NCBI RefSeq assembly: GCF_003194385.1
Contig: NZ_LAPT01000028.1
Coordinates: forward strand, 1 to 52,417
DNA from: Pokkaliibacter plantistimulans
GTDB lineage: Bacteria; Pseudomonadota; Gammaproteobacteria; Pseudomonadales; Balneatricaceae
Reading direction: 5' to 3'
Length of the DNA stretch: 52,417 nucleotides
Part shown: in pieces, positions 27,325-36,434 of the stretch
How the letters are laid out: every line of letters starts with the position of its first letter
How positions within the stretch are numbered: position 1 is the first letter of the stretch
Notes under the pieces: generated by a model
Told to the model about the DNA's origin: nothing
The model's database searches: none
What the model saw: the letters and a program-made list of their open reading frames with translations, nothing else
Made by a program: the position numbers and the translations under genes

Positions 27325-28974
27325 ATGAGCCGCTTTTTATCTCTACGTTGCGCTCTGCTTTCAGTAGGGCTGTTGTTCTCGATAACAATGCACATCAGCT
27401 TTGCTGCAGACACCACTGTACCCAACCTGTCTCAGCCAGTAGCAAGCGCAACCGCCACATCGTCAGTACTCCCATCAGCAGAGAAAGGCCTCCCTCCGCC
27501 TTTTGGCGCGAACTTGTTTCTGGGAGGGTCTGACGCAGAACGCAACGATGGCCTCAATGAGAGCTACCTCATCGCCCCCGGTGACAAGATCGCCGTGCAG
27601 GCATGGGGAGCCATTACACTGAGTGAAACGGTAACCGTTGACTCACAAGGCAATGTATTTATTCCAGAAGTCGGCCCCATTACAGTAGGCAATACACCTG
27701 CAAGCAAGCTGAATGCATTAGTAACCTCCAAAATTGAGGCGGTATACCCTAACAACGTCAATGTTTACGTCAACCTCCTCACGGCAACCCCTGTTAGCGT
27801 ATTTGTCACCGGACCTGTACTACGCCCGGGTCAGTATGCGGGCATGGCCTCCGACAGCCTGCTTTACTTCCTTATCCGAGCTGGCGGCATAGATTCTGAG
27901 CGTGGTAGCTATCGTCACATCGTCATTCTTCGGAACAACAACCCTGTGCTGGATGTGGACCTATATGAGTTCTTGCGCCAGGGCTTCCTTCCCAACTTCA
28001 GCTTTAAAGATCAGGACGTTATTCTGGTCAAACCTCAGGGTTCAACAGTAACAGTCGAGGGTGGAGTACGAAATCCATTCCGTTTTGAGTTCTCGACCGC
28101 TACGGCACTCGGTAGCGAACTAACCAAATACGCCCGACCTCTGGCCAAGATCAGTCATGTTGGCGTTGAAGGGTCTCGAAGCTCTGTCCCTTTCTCGGTT
28201 TACCTTGCTTACCCACGCTTTAATAGTTTTGACCTTGAAGATGGCGACACCGTCACTTTCAATGCAGACCTGAAACCACAGGTCATCGATATACTGATCC
28301 AGGGTAGCTATTTAGGCCCATCAACTTACACGGTCAAGAAAGACACCCACCTTCAGGATTTGCTTGATCACGTGGCGATAGATCCGGCACTTGCCGATGT
28401 CCAATCCATTTACATCGAACGAGCCAGTGTAGCTGCCAAACAAAAAGAGATGATCGATCAAGCGCTGCAGCGCCTGGAGCGCAGCGTTTATACCGCACCA
28501 GCCTCCTCTGAAGGTGAGGCTCGAATCCGCACAGAAGAAGCGGGACTAGTAAGTGACTTTGTAAAACGTGCACAGCAAATCATTCCTAAAGGCACGGTTG
28601 TTGTTTCACAGAACGGCAGCGTTGCCAATATCCTCCTGGAACAGGGTGATAAGGTAATAATTCCTCAGAAGAGCGACTTGGTTCAGGTCGGTGGAGAAGT
28701 GCTGATGCCTCAGGCCGTAGTATTCAACCCCAAAGCCAAACTTGAAGATTATATTGCCTGGGCTGGAGGCTACACTGAACGTGCAGACATTGAGCGGATC
28801 GCTATTGTGCATGCTAATGGCCTGGTAGATTTCAACCAGAAATCAACCCTTCGTCCCGGTGATCAACTGCTGGTACTGCCAAAGGTAGACGCAAAAAATA
28901 TGCAAGCAGTGAAAGATATCACCCAAATCATTTATCAAATTGCCGTAGCAGCGAAAATCGCACTTAATTTCTAA
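27325..28974 (+). CDS. kpsD: Polysaccharide export protein (OPX family, KpsD-like)
   Basis: 549 residues from ATG 27325, which has AGGA at good spacing and starts a clean signal peptide (SRFLSLRCALLSVGLLFSITMHISFAA); an ATG at 27298 overlapping the lipoprotein stop would add nine residues. The export domain begins ESYLIAPGDKIAVQAWG (about 79-95), with SLBB-like repeats at VTGPVLRPGQYAGM, VEGGVRNPFRFEF and VQVGGEVLMPQAVVF. This is the periplasmic/outer-membrane partner of the KpsMTE exporter. Length and domain order match E. coli KpsD (558). It lacks a lipobox, as KpsD does. Confidence 0.9.
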   Translation: MSRFLSLRCALLSVGLLFSITMHISFAADTTVPNLSQPVASATATSSVLPSAEKGLPPPFGANLFLGGSDAERNDGLNESYLIAPGDKIAVQAWGAITLSETVTVDSQGNVFIPEVGPITVGNTPASKLNALVTSKIEAVYPNNVNVYVNLLTATPVSVFVTGPVLRPGQYAGMASDSLLYFLIRAGGIDSERGSYRHIVILRNNNPVLDVDLYEFLRQGFLPNFSFKDQDVILVKPQGSTVTVEGGVRNPFRFEFSTATALGSELTKYARPLAKISHVGVEGSRSSVPFSVYLAYPRFNSFDLEDGDTVTFNADLKPQVIDILIQGSYLGPSTYTVKKDTHLQDLLDHVAIDPALADVQSIYIERASVAAKQKEMIDQALQRLERSVYTAPASSEGEARIRTEEAGLVSDFVKRAQQIIPKGTVVVSQNGSVANILLEQGDKVIIPQKSDLVQVGGEVLMPQAVVFNPKAKLEDYIAWAGGYTERADIERIAIVHANGLVDFNQKSTLRPGDQLLVLPKVDAKNMQAVKDITQIIYQIAVAAKIALNF

Positions 28975-28981
28975 CTGAAGC

Positions 28982-29017
28982 TAACCCAGAGGAGCTTTAT
29001 ATATCGCCTCTGGGTTA
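28982..29017 (+). other. Stem-loop between kpsD and the first glycosyltransferase
   Basis: An 11-bp perfect stem TAACCCAGAGG (28982-28992) and CCTCTGGGTTA (29007-29017) follows the kpsD stop by seven bases. No T run follows, so it may slow or stabilise rather than end the transcript. Confidence 0.5.
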
Positions 29018-29037
29018 ACTAATCTACGGCAAACTGC

Positions 29038-30105
29038 ATGACTCAAACGCCAGAGAGAAATTTCCCAGATACAGAGTTAATCTCATATTCTGTGGCACTT
29101 TGTACCTACAATGGTGCACGTTTCATTGAGCAGCAGCTACAGAGCATTGCTGATCAAGACTTAAAGCCTGATGAAATAGTCATTTGTGATGATGGCTCAA
29201 CCGACAACACGCTAAAACTGATTGAAGAATTTGCGCAAAATAATCCGTTTCTAAACATAAGACTATTCAGAAATGATAGAAATATGGGGTATATAGCTAA
29301 CTTTGAACAAGCAATAAAGCTATGCCGCAATACGTATATCTTTCTTAGTGACCAGGATGATGTCTGGGTTCCCGAGAAAGCAGCAGTCCAACTTAACTAT
29401 ATGGCAGCACCAAACACTCTTTTAAGTTTTAGTAATGCCGCCAGGATATCTGATAGATCAACAGCGCTAAGTCCCGACTTATGGAGCTGTGTCAATTTTA
29501 ACGAGTTACGTCAACACCAATTATGTAATGGCCGTTCCCTAGAGGTGTTATCGAGGCATAACGTTGTAACAGGTGCCACTGTTGCATTCAGAAGAGATTT
29601 TGCACTAGCCAGTATGCCATTCCCCAAGAGCTACCCGCATGACGCCTGGTTGGCATTGAATGCGGCATTGCAGAATGGCTTGGTGTGTATAAACCGGCAA
29701 CTGATTCAGTATCGGCAACATGATAAGAACACTCTAGGAGCTCACTACATCTCACCCTTACAGAAAGCCTGGCGAGCATTGTGGAAGCCACGAGATAAAT
29801 TTCCGAAAGATTTCTACCAGCGTCTGGAAATATTCTCTCAGCTAATTGAAGACCAGCGTTTTCCAGTCGACTTTCGTGAAAAGTTAGATACGGTATTGCG
29901 CTTTCAGACATTTCGCTTGGCCGTTATAGAGCAAAGAACTTCCCCCTGCGAGGGCCTAAAAGAAGTTTTCAAATGGTCACGACACGGCCTCTACTACAGC
30001 CATGGAGCAGGATGGCGCTCAATCTTGACGGATGTTCTGCAGCTGATTCGCAGTATGCCGTACAGAGTCATCGCTAGATGTAATAGCGGTAAGAAAGAAA
30101 AATGA
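29038..30105 (+). CDS. Family 2 glycosyltransferase
   Basis: 355 residues. The GT-A start is SVALCTYNGARFIEQQLQSIADQDLKPDEIVICDDGSTDNT (about 18-59), followed by FLSDQDDVWVPEK with the metal-binding acidic residues. It is similar in pattern to rhamnosyltransferases and O-antigen glycosyltransferases; donor and acceptor cannot be told, but rhamnose is plausible given rmlABCD in the locus. It has no membrane segment and acts on the cytosolic face of the membrane. Its stop overlaps the next start (ATGA). Confidence 0.85.
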   Translation: MTQTPERNFPDTELISYSVALCTYNGARFIEQQLQSIADQDLKPDEIVICDDGSTDNTLKLIEEFAQNNPFLNIRLFRNDRNMGYIANFEQAIKLCRNTYIFLSDQDDVWVPEKAAVQLNYMAAPNTLLSFSNAARISDRSTALSPDLWSCVNFNELRQHQLCNGRSLEVLSRHNVVTGATVAFRRDFALASMPFPKSYPHDAWLALNAALQNGLVCINRQLIQYRQHDKNTLGAHYISPLQKAWRALWKPRDKFPKDFYQRLEIFSQLIEDQRFPVDFREKLDTVLRFQTFRLAVIEQRTSPCEGLKEVFKWSRHGLYYSHGAGWRSILTDVLQLIRSMPYRVIARCNSGKKEK

Positions 30106-31253
30106 AAATTGCTCACGTGGTAAATAGACTTGACGGTAATGGAGTTACCAAAGCCGTAATAAATCTATGCGAGACGCTAAGTGACCGCGGCATAACATCA
30201 GATATTATCGTACTGGAAAAGACCGAATACCCATTACGTATAGACATACAGCTTCACTCACTAGGCAGTTCGGGACTAATGAAGCGTCAGAACCCGATAG
30301 TGAAATATGTCAGAAAGCTAGCAAAATATACGGTAGGCAGCCTTGCCTACTACTCATTGAAAGCAGAAAAGAAAAGTGCTCAGCTCGACCGCCTTATTAA
30401 AAAAGAAGGCTACACGCACATATTGCTACATTGTCATTATTCAAAAATACTTTTTTCTAAAGTTAAAGAAGCAAAGTGCTTTCCAGTTATTCACAATAAA
30501 AAAAGTAAGCACTTGAAAGCCACCTGGTGGCTACCAAGCTGGATCAACCGACACGTGATGAGCAGAGCACTCGTTGATCGGTCAACGATTGCAGTGTCAA
30601 AAGCGGTAAGGAATGACTTAAGTAAGTATCTGCATGTAGAAAAACATCAGCTCAGTGTTCTACCAAATGTGATTAATAGTGCTGCAATTACATCTCTTGC
30701 AAAACTGGACCGTCCACTACCCGCAAAGCTTATAGAAAAACAATATCTGCTAGCCGTTGGTCGGCTAGCTCCCCAAAAACGTTTTGATCGGCTACTCAAA
30801 GCTTACTCGATGAGTAGTTGCGAATTACCACTGGTTATAGCCGGTGATGGTATCCAGCTAAAACTACTGCAGAGACTAGCAAGAAGATTACGAATTAATC
30901 ATCGGGTAATTTTTCTGGGTCATGTAGAAAATCCTTACCAGCTGATGAAGCATGCACGTTTGCTCATTCTTTCATCAGACTATGAAGGTTTACCAACCGT
31001 ATTAATTGAAGCATTACTTTTGCATACGCCTGTACTTGCTACTGCATGCAGCGGGGCTAGAGAAGCAGTGGCAAATTGCAAACTGGCAAAACTAGTACCA
31101 ATCAGAAAGCTCAGCGTACTTGCCGAGTCGATAAACCAGTACTCATTACATCCTCCAACATGCGATGAGTGTAACTGCATGCTAGATCACTATAAACCCG
31201 AACGAATCATCAAGGAATTTCTCAATCTGGTGGACTATGAATCGAACCATTAA
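30102..31253 (+). CDS. Family 4 glycosyltransferase
   Basis: 383 residues. The GT-B fold shows MKIAHVVNRLDGNGVTKAVINLC at the start, the hinge motif YLLAVGRLAPQKRFDRLLKAY (about 215-235), and the E-x7-E donor motif in DYEGLPTVLIEALLLHTPVLATACSGAREAV. A hinge of that kind is the GT4 retaining type. Specific linkage unknown. It overlaps the previous gene by four bases and the next by 17, so the three glycosyltransferases are translationally coupled. Confidence 0.85.
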   Translation: MKIAHVVNRLDGNGVTKAVINLCETLSDRGITSDIIVLEKTEYPLRIDIQLHSLGSSGLMKRQNPIVKYVRKLAKYTVGSLAYYSLKAEKKSAQLDRLIKKEGYTHILLHCHYSKILFSKVKEAKCFPVIHNKKSKHLKATWWLPSWINRHVMSRALVDRSTIAVSKAVRNDLSKYLHVEKHQLSVLPNVINSAAITSLAKLDRPLPAKLIEKQYLLAVGRLAPQKRFDRLLKAYSMSSCELPLVIAGDGIQLKLLQRLARRLRINHRVIFLGHVENPYQLMKHARLLILSSDYEGLPTVLIEALLLHTPVLATACSGAREAVANCKLAKLVPIRKLSVLAESINQYSLHPPTCDECNCMLDHYKPERIIKEFLNLVDYESNH

Positions 31254-32313
31254 AGTTATTCATGCCATACCAGAGCTGAAAGTAGGTGGTGTGGAACGTG
31301 TGGCAATGCACCTCTTGCAAAGTCCCTTACACGGTGTGGAATATCATCTTTTAGTTATTGAGCAAGCTGATATAGATTTAATAGAAAAACTACCTGCACA
31401 TGTTCTTACTCGCCTGCATATTCTTAATGGGAAAAAACATAGACCTAGTACATATTTCAAGGCAATACATAGAATAAAAGAAATAGCCCCTGACTGGCTC
31501 ATGGCATCACTGTGGCGCGCACAACCCCTTATATGGATGAGCCGTCAGGAAAACTATAAGACAGTTACCTGTTTCCACAATACACGGTTCTCACACATCC
31601 TAGATAAGGCAGCAACAATTTTTAGCCTGAAGAATGCGAACTATTGCTTTACTGATTCACAAGCAACAGCTGAGTTTATCAGACAGTTTAGCAATATACG
31701 TATTGAACACCTTCATCATATTATCCAACAGCCGCTGCTAACCGGTGTCCGTAAACAGAAACGTTTAGTGTATATAGGTAGATTAGCGACACAAAAAGGT
31801 CTTGAGCAAGGAATACAACTAATTGTCGCACTGAAACGCCTGAGACAAACCTGGCATTTGGACTGTTATGGACCAGACGAAGGTGCTTTACGGAAGCTCC
31901 AGCTAATGGCAAAACAATATGGCGTGGAAGAGCAAATACACTTTTTTGGCTCGCGCAACCCTTCAGAAATAAGCACGATTCTCGCTAGCTACGACTATCT
32001 GCTGCAGCCATCTCCTAACGAGGGCATGGCCATGGTGGTAATGGAGGCGATGCAGCAAGGGACAATTCCTGTAGTCCGACCAAGTGGAGAAATACCACAA
32101 TACACGCAAGATGATCACGACGCTATTTGGTTTAATGCTGTGAATGATCAGTTAGCAAAGCGCTTAATTGCTTTAGCAGACAATGATCAACTTAGAGAAC
32201 AGATGCGGACACGCATGAAAGAAAAAGCCTCGAACTGGAAAGATGTATGCGATGAGCTTTCTACACTACTGCTCTCTTTACATGTTCCAGCCAACTTATC
32301 CCAAAATTACTGA
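31237..32313 (+). CDS. Family 4 glycosyltransferase
   Basis: 358 residues. The start IHAIPELKVGGVERVAMHLL holds the acceptor-side glycine motif; the donor side has LVYIGRLATQKGLEQGIQLIVALK and the E-x7-E motif in NEGMAMVVMEAMQQGTIPVVRPSGEIPQ. Retaining GT4 type, cytosolic, specificity unknown. It overlaps the previous gene by 17 bases and is followed by kpsM after three bases. Confidence 0.85.
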   Translation: MNRTIKVIHAIPELKVGGVERVAMHLLQSPLHGVEYHLLVIEQADIDLIEKLPAHVLTRLHILNGKKHRPSTYFKAIHRIKEIAPDWLMASLWRAQPLIWMSRQENYKTVTCFHNTRFSHILDKAATIFSLKNANYCFTDSQATAEFIRQFSNIRIEHLHHIIQQPLLTGVRKQKRLVYIGRLATQKGLEQGIQLIVALKRLRQTWHLDCYGPDEGALRKLQLMAKQYGVEEQIHFFGSRNPSEISTILASYDYLLQPSPNEGMAMVVMEAMQQGTIPVVRPSGEIPQYTQDDHDAIWFNAVNDQLAKRLIALADNDQLREQMRTRMKEKASNWKDVCDELSTLLLSLHVPANLSQNY

Positions 32314-32316
32314 CGT

Positions 32317-33105
32317 ATGACTCAACTTAAAAAGCGACATCCCGCACTCATCGTTAGAGATGTTATTTTTGCCATATTTATCCGTGAACTTAAAGGTAGG
32401 TTTGGTGCATTCAGATTAGGCATAGGCTGGGCAATTATAGACCCTGTAGCTTTCATTTTCATGATGACAGTATTTAGAAGCATTACGGGATCGCATAGCG
32501 TTCAAGGCATACCTTTCCCCGTCTTTTTTATGCTTGGCTACATTCCTTTTAACTTTTTCCTAAAGGTACAGAGTCAAGTTACAGGAGCAATTCGGGCAAG
32601 CCAAGGTTTATTTGGATACAGGCAAGTGAAACCAATAGATGCCATTTTGGCCAGAACGCTTTTAGAGTGTCTCATATTGCTATTTGTACTGGCACTACTA
32701 TTTTTAGTCTTCCTCTGGGTTGGTGTAGACGTACAGGTCGACAATCCTTTACTACTTATAGCAAGCATATTCTTCCTAGTTACTTTTGGTTTAGGACTTG
32801 GCATATGCTTCTGTATATTACAGAGCAGATTCCCTGAATCCGAAAAATTCATTGATATCGCAATGCGCCCTCTTTTCTTTATATCCGGCGTATTTTTTTC
32901 CTTAGATGAGATACCACAACAATACCGTCACTACATAGATTGGAACCCAATCGTACATGGTACAGAAATGGCCCGAGCTGCTTGCTATGACTCTTTCTCA
33001 AGTGCTGGAGGTAGCATTGAGTACCTAGCCTTTTGGGCAGTTTTCTTCCTATTTCTTGGCCTTGCCTTGTATCGACTAGAATGGAAGAGGATAGTGGCAT
33101 CGTGA
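32317..33105 (+). CDS. kpsM: Capsule polysaccharide ABC transporter permease (KpsM-like)
   Basis: 262 residues, E. coli KpsM 258. ABC-2 type permease with the N-terminal amphipathic stretch FAIFIRELKGRFGAFRLGIGWAIIDPV and about six helices; the end has the family block YRHYIDWNPIVHGTEMARAACYDSF. It forms the inner-membrane path for the finished glycan. Its stop overlaps the kpsT GTG by 3-4 bases, so the permease and ATPase are co-translated. Confidence 0.92.
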   Translation: MTQLKKRHPALIVRDVIFAIFIRELKGRFGAFRLGIGWAIIDPVAFIFMMTVFRSITGSHSVQGIPFPVFFMLGYIPFNFFLKVQSQVTGAIRASQGLFGYRQVKPIDAILARTLLECLILLFVLALLFLVFLWVGVDVQVDNPLLLIASIFFLVTFGLGLGICFCILQSRFPESEKFIDIAMRPLFFISGVFFSLDEIPQQYRHYIDWNPIVHGTEMARAACYDSFSSAGGSIEYLAFWAVFFLFLGLALYRLEWKRIVAS

Positions 33106-33752
33106 TTGAATTAATAAATGTCACAAAGTACTACCCCACAAGCCTTGGAAGAAAATATGTTATCCGTGATATTACAGCCACAATTCCTGGCCGTAGAAAT
33201 ATAGGCATATTGGGAAGAAATGGTGCAGGCAAGTCTACCCTACTTAGACTTCTAGGTGGAATCGACTTTCCCGACAAGGGAGAAATAAAGACTGATCAGC
33301 TAATTTCTTGGCCACTTGCTTTATCTACAGGACTGCACCCAATGATGACAGGTCGTGAGGGTACTCGCTTTGTGGCCAGAATTCATGGCGCACAGAACAT
33401 AAAAGAAATTGAAAGTTTTACACAGGAGTTTTCAGAGTTAGGTTATAACTATGACCTTCCTGTAAGAACGTATTCTTCTGGCATGAGAAGTCGCCTAGCG
33501 TTTGCTATATCCATGGCATTTGATTTTGACACTTATCTGCTAGACGAGATTACCTCTGTAGGAGATCCTCGATTTCAAAAAAAAGCGAGAGCAGCATTGA
33601 ATCAAAAACGAGAAACAGCGAACGTCATAATGGTTTCTCATGCTCCAGGGTTGCTTAAAGAATTCTGTGACTGTGGCATTGTTTTGGATGATGGCAAGAT
33701 GACATTTTACGAGAGTATTGATAGAGCCATCACCATTTACAATGCACTCTAA
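33102..33752 (+). CDS. kpsT: Capsule polysaccharide ABC transporter ATPase (KpsT-like)
   Basis: About 216 residues from GTG 33102, whose N-terminus (IELINVTKYYPTSLGRKYVIRDI) matches KpsT; longer starts at 33081 or 33033 lie within kpsM. Walker A GRNGAGKST at 38-46, signature YSSGMRSRLAFAISMAF, Walker B TYLLDEI and the H-loop VSHAP are all present. It stops right after the ATPase domain and has no C-terminal carbohydrate-binding domain of the Wzt type. It energises export with KpsM. Confidence 0.93.
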   Translation: MIELINVTKYYPTSLGRKYVIRDITATIPGRRNIGILGRNGAGKSTLLRLLGGIDFPDKGEIKTDQLISWPLALSTGLHPMMTGREGTRFVARIHGAQNIKEIESFTQEFSELGYNYDLPVRTYSSGMRSRLAFAISMAFDFDTYLLDEITSVGDPRFQKKARAALNQKRETANVIMVSHAPGLLKEFCDCGIVLDDGKMTFYESIDRAITIYNAL

Positions 33753-33810
33753 AGAGTATCTTTATAAATACGACTTCACCATTAACAGGCTAATTCAACG
33801 ACTAATATTT

Positions 33811-35391
33811 ATGAGCCAAATTTCAAATCAAAGTACAACGGAGGCAGGGCAACAATCTGCAGGTGGCACAACAGAGCCACAACAGTCGAACAAACCTCCT
33901 GTACAGCAACCTGCGAGTCCAGCGCAGCAACAACAGGCGAACAAGCCTCCGGTACAGCAACCTGCCAGTCCAGCTCAGCAACAACAGGTGAACAAGCCTC
34001 CTGTACAGCAACCTGCCAGTCCAGCTCAGCAACAACAGATGAACAAGCCTCCGGTACAGCAACCAGCCAGTCCAGCTCAGCAACAACAGGTGAACAAGCC
34101 TCCGGTACAGCAGCCTGCGAGCCCAGCTCAGCAACAACAGGTGAACAAGCCTCCGGCACAGCAGCCTGCGAGCCCAGCTCAGCAACAACAGGCGAACAAG
34201 CCTCCGGTACAGCAACCTGCCAATAAAGCGCAACCTCCGAATACAGAGCCTCCTATTATATTTCCAAGCAATCACGCTGCCCCTGCAAAGCAGGGTAAAA
34301 AGATTTGGTGGAAACGCCCTTTTTTATTGATAGTTGTACTACCAATATTTTTGATAGCTACCTACCTGCTCGCTGTAGAGTCAGATAGATATGTAAGCTA
34401 TGCCAGCGTGATTGTTAAGCAATCGGACGAGCTTAGTACAGCTACAGGTGAGTTATCCTTGCTTGGAAGCGCATTAGGAAAGTCAGGGAACAGCGACCTT
34501 CTTTTAGTTCAGGAATACGTGTTGTCCAGAGATATGATGAAGTATCTCGAGAGCGAACTTCATCTTAGAAACCACTATGAAAACAGCGGTGCTGATCCTT
34601 TAAGTAAAGCATGGACATTCTTCAACCAGGAAGATATGTATCGATACTACAAAAATCATGTCTCGGCAGATATTGATACTGTATCAGGTGTTCTAAACGT
34701 TCAGGTGCAGGCTTTCACCCCGGAATACTCTCAGAAAGTCGTACAGGCAATAATTAAACGTAGCGAATGGTTCATTAACCAGATAAGTCAAAATTTAGCA
34801 AGAGAACAGGTAAGTTTTGTTGAAGGAGAACTGAAACGCTCACAAGACTTACTCAGAGGTAGTCAGAAAGACGTAATAGATTTCCAGCAAAAGTTCGGAT
34901 TATTTAGCCCAGAGCAAGATGGTGCCGCTATGCAGGGAAATGTAAACCAACTTGAGGCACAACTGGTCCAAGCTGAAGCAGATCTTAAAGCGCAACTGTC
35001 ATACATGAGTAGCAGCGCGCCTGACGTAATCAGAAGCAAAAGCAAAATCACCGCACTTAATAAACAACTGGCATTGGAGCGGGCAAAGCTGGCAAGCTCT
35101 GAGAAGAAAAATACATTAAGTGATATGAATGCTCAGTACCAAGATCTAAAAATTAGCGCAGATTTCGCTTTAGATGCCTATAAGAGTGCTTTGATCTCTC
35201 TTGAGAAAGCCCGTATTGATGCCTATCGCAAACTAAAGAACCTTGTAGTGATAGACAGTCCCAGCCTTCCGGAAAGTGCTGAACTCCCTAACAGAATGTA
35301 TAACTTACTTACAGCCAGCATTTTGATCATTCTTCTGTACGGGATTGGTGTCATCATATTGGCTACCATTCGCGAACATAAGGATATGTAA
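33811..35391 (+). CDS. kpsE: Capsule export inner-membrane protein (KpsE/PCP family) with Pro/Gln tandem-repeat N-terminus
   Basis: About 526 residues from ATG 33811; earlier in-frame ATGs (33718, 33742) would overlap kpsT. No start has a good ribosome site, so the start is uncertain. The first ~150 residues are low-complexity: six full copies and a partial copy of a 17-residue Pro/Gln repeat. One membrane helix follows (LLIVVLPIFLIATYLLAV, about 171-188), then the periplasmic PCP domain with long coiled coils (REQVSFVEGELKRSQDLLRGSQKDVIDFQQKFG) and a C-terminal helix (TASILIILLYGIGVIILAT). Typical KpsE lacks such an N-terminus of this length. It links KpsMT to KpsD across the periplasm. Confidence 0.88.
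   Translation: MSQISNQSTTEAGQQSAGGTTEPQQSNKPPVQQPASPAQQQQANKPPVQQPASPAQQQQVNKPPVQQPASPAQQQQMNKPPVQQPASPAQQQQVNKPPVQQPASPAQQQQVNKPPAQQPASPAQQQQANKPPVQQPANKAQPPNTEPPIIFPSNHAAPAKQGKKIWWKRPFLLIVVLPIFLIATYLLAVESDRYVSYASVIVKQSDELSTATGELSLLGSALGKSGNSDLLLVQEYVLSRDMMKYLESELHLRNHYENSGADPLSKAWTFFNQEDMYRYYKNHVSADIDTVSGVLNVQVQAFTPEYSQKVVQAIIKRSEWFINQISQNLAREQVSFVEGELKRSQDLLRGSQKDVIDFQQKFGLFSPEQDGAAMQGNVNQLEAQLVQAEADLKAQLSYMSSSAPDVIRSKSKITALNKQLALERAKLASSEKKNTLSDMNAQYQDLKISADFALDAYKSALISLEKARIDAYRKLKNLVVIDSPSLPESAELPNRMYNLLTASILIILLYGIGVIILATIREHKDM
33889..34224 (+). repeat. 51-bp in-frame tandem repeat in kpsE
   Basis: Six full copies of a 51-base unit (33889-34194) plus a partial seventh encode NKPPVQQPASPAQQQQ followed by Ala, Val or Met. 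Copies differ at a few, mostly silent, bases, so they are not recent perfect duplicates. The unit is a multiple of three, so copy-number change would alter length without breaking the frame. Confidence 0.9.
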
Positions 35392-35458
35392 ATAGTCAGC
35401 ATGCACAACAATTCTGTTCAGGACTCATGTAAAAGAAACCAAATAAAGGAGTTATAGA

Positions 35459-36379
35459 ATGATCGAACTAACAGCAGAGATGATTAGTAGCACAGCCCAA
35501 AATAGGAAAGGAATAATTTTGGCAGGAGGATCAGGCACCAGATTGTACCCTCTTACTAAGGTCATTAGTAAACAGCTAATGCCTATTTATGATAAACCTA
35601 TGATTTACTACCCGCTCTCAATCTTAATGCTAGCTGGTATCAGAGACATTCTTCTCATATCAACCCCTGAAGAACTGCCACGTTTTGAGTCATTATTGGG
35701 AAATGGCAACCAATGGGGTATCAGCATCAGCTATGTGGTGCAGCCTTCTCCTGATGGCCTTGCTCAGGCATTCATTCTTGGAGAAGAGTTCATAGGCAAT
35801 GCCCCCTGCTGCCTAGTATTGGGTGACAACATCTATTACGGGCACGACCTTGTTAACTCACTGAGGCGTGCTAGTGATCAGGCAGAAGGAGCGACCGTAT
35901 TTGGCTACCATGTTAATGATCCTGAACGATATGGAGTCGTTGAATTTGATCAGAATGGACAAGCTATATCCATTGAAGAAAAGCCTGCACAGCCTAAATC
36001 TAACTATGCTGTAACAGGTCTGTATTTCTATGACAACAGCGTCATTGAGATTGCCAAAGCGGTAAAACCCTCCCCTCGTGGTGAGTTAGAAATAACTGAC
36101 GTAAACAATGCGTATCTTGCAGCAGGTAAGCTTCGGGTAGAGGTGATGGGCCGCGGATCAGCTTGGTTAGACACAGGCACTCACGACTCACTGTTAGAAG
36201 CCTCTGACTTCATTGCCGCAATAGAGCGCCGACAGGGGTTAAAAGTTTGCTGCCCAGAAGAGATTGCTTATCGACTAGGCTACATCAACGCTGCGGAACT
36301 GGAAGCCCAAGCCAAACCATTGTTGAAAAACGGCTATGGGCAATACCTAATGAAAATACTCTCTGAAAAAGTGTTCTAA
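35459..36379 (+). CDS. rmlA: Glucose-1-phosphate thymidylyltransferase
   Basis: 306 residues; ATG 35459 has AAAGGAG before it and gives about 14 residues ahead of the usual start ([18 protein letters not shown]). Nucleotidyltransferase motif, then [27 protein letters not shown] and [20 protein letters not shown] are intact. It makes dTDP-glucose, the first step to dTDP-L-rhamnose. It starts the rmlA-C-D-B block. Confidence 0.96.
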   Translation: MIELTAEMISSTAQNRKGIILAGGSGTRLYPLTKVISKQLMPIYDKPMIYYPLSILMLAGIRDILLISTPEELPRFESLLGNGNQWGISISYVVQPSPDGLAQAFILGEEFIGNAPCCLVLGDNIYYGHDLVNSLRRASDQAEGATVFGYHVNDPERYGVVEFDQNGQAISIEEKPAQPKSNYAVTGLYFYDNSVIEIAKAVKPSPRGELEITDVNNAYLAAGKLRVEVMGRGSAWLDTGTHDSLLEASDFIAAIERRQGLKVCCPEEIAYRLGYINAAELEAQAKPLLKNGYGQYLMKILSEKVF

Positions 36380-36384
36380 CTTAG

Positions 36385-36408
36385 TTAGGAGCGGCCTGCC
36401 GCTCCTAA
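36385..36408 (+). other. Stem-loop between rmlA and rmlC
   Basis: A 10-bp perfect stem with a four-base loop (TTAGGAGCGG-CCTG-CCGCTCCTAA) starts five bases after the rmlA stop. It is followed by TCATCAATCTTT, not a clean T run. Confidence 0.55.
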
Positions 36409-36434
36409 TCATCAATCTTTCGACGAGATGCCAG

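Noticed and set aside
33889-34224. Possible CRISPR array from regular 51-bp units
   Set aside because: Units are contiguous, in frame and coding, with no unique spacers.
33823-34275. Minus-strand open frame rich in Leu/Arg repeats
   Set aside because: It is the antisense shadow of the kpsE Pro/Gln repeat.
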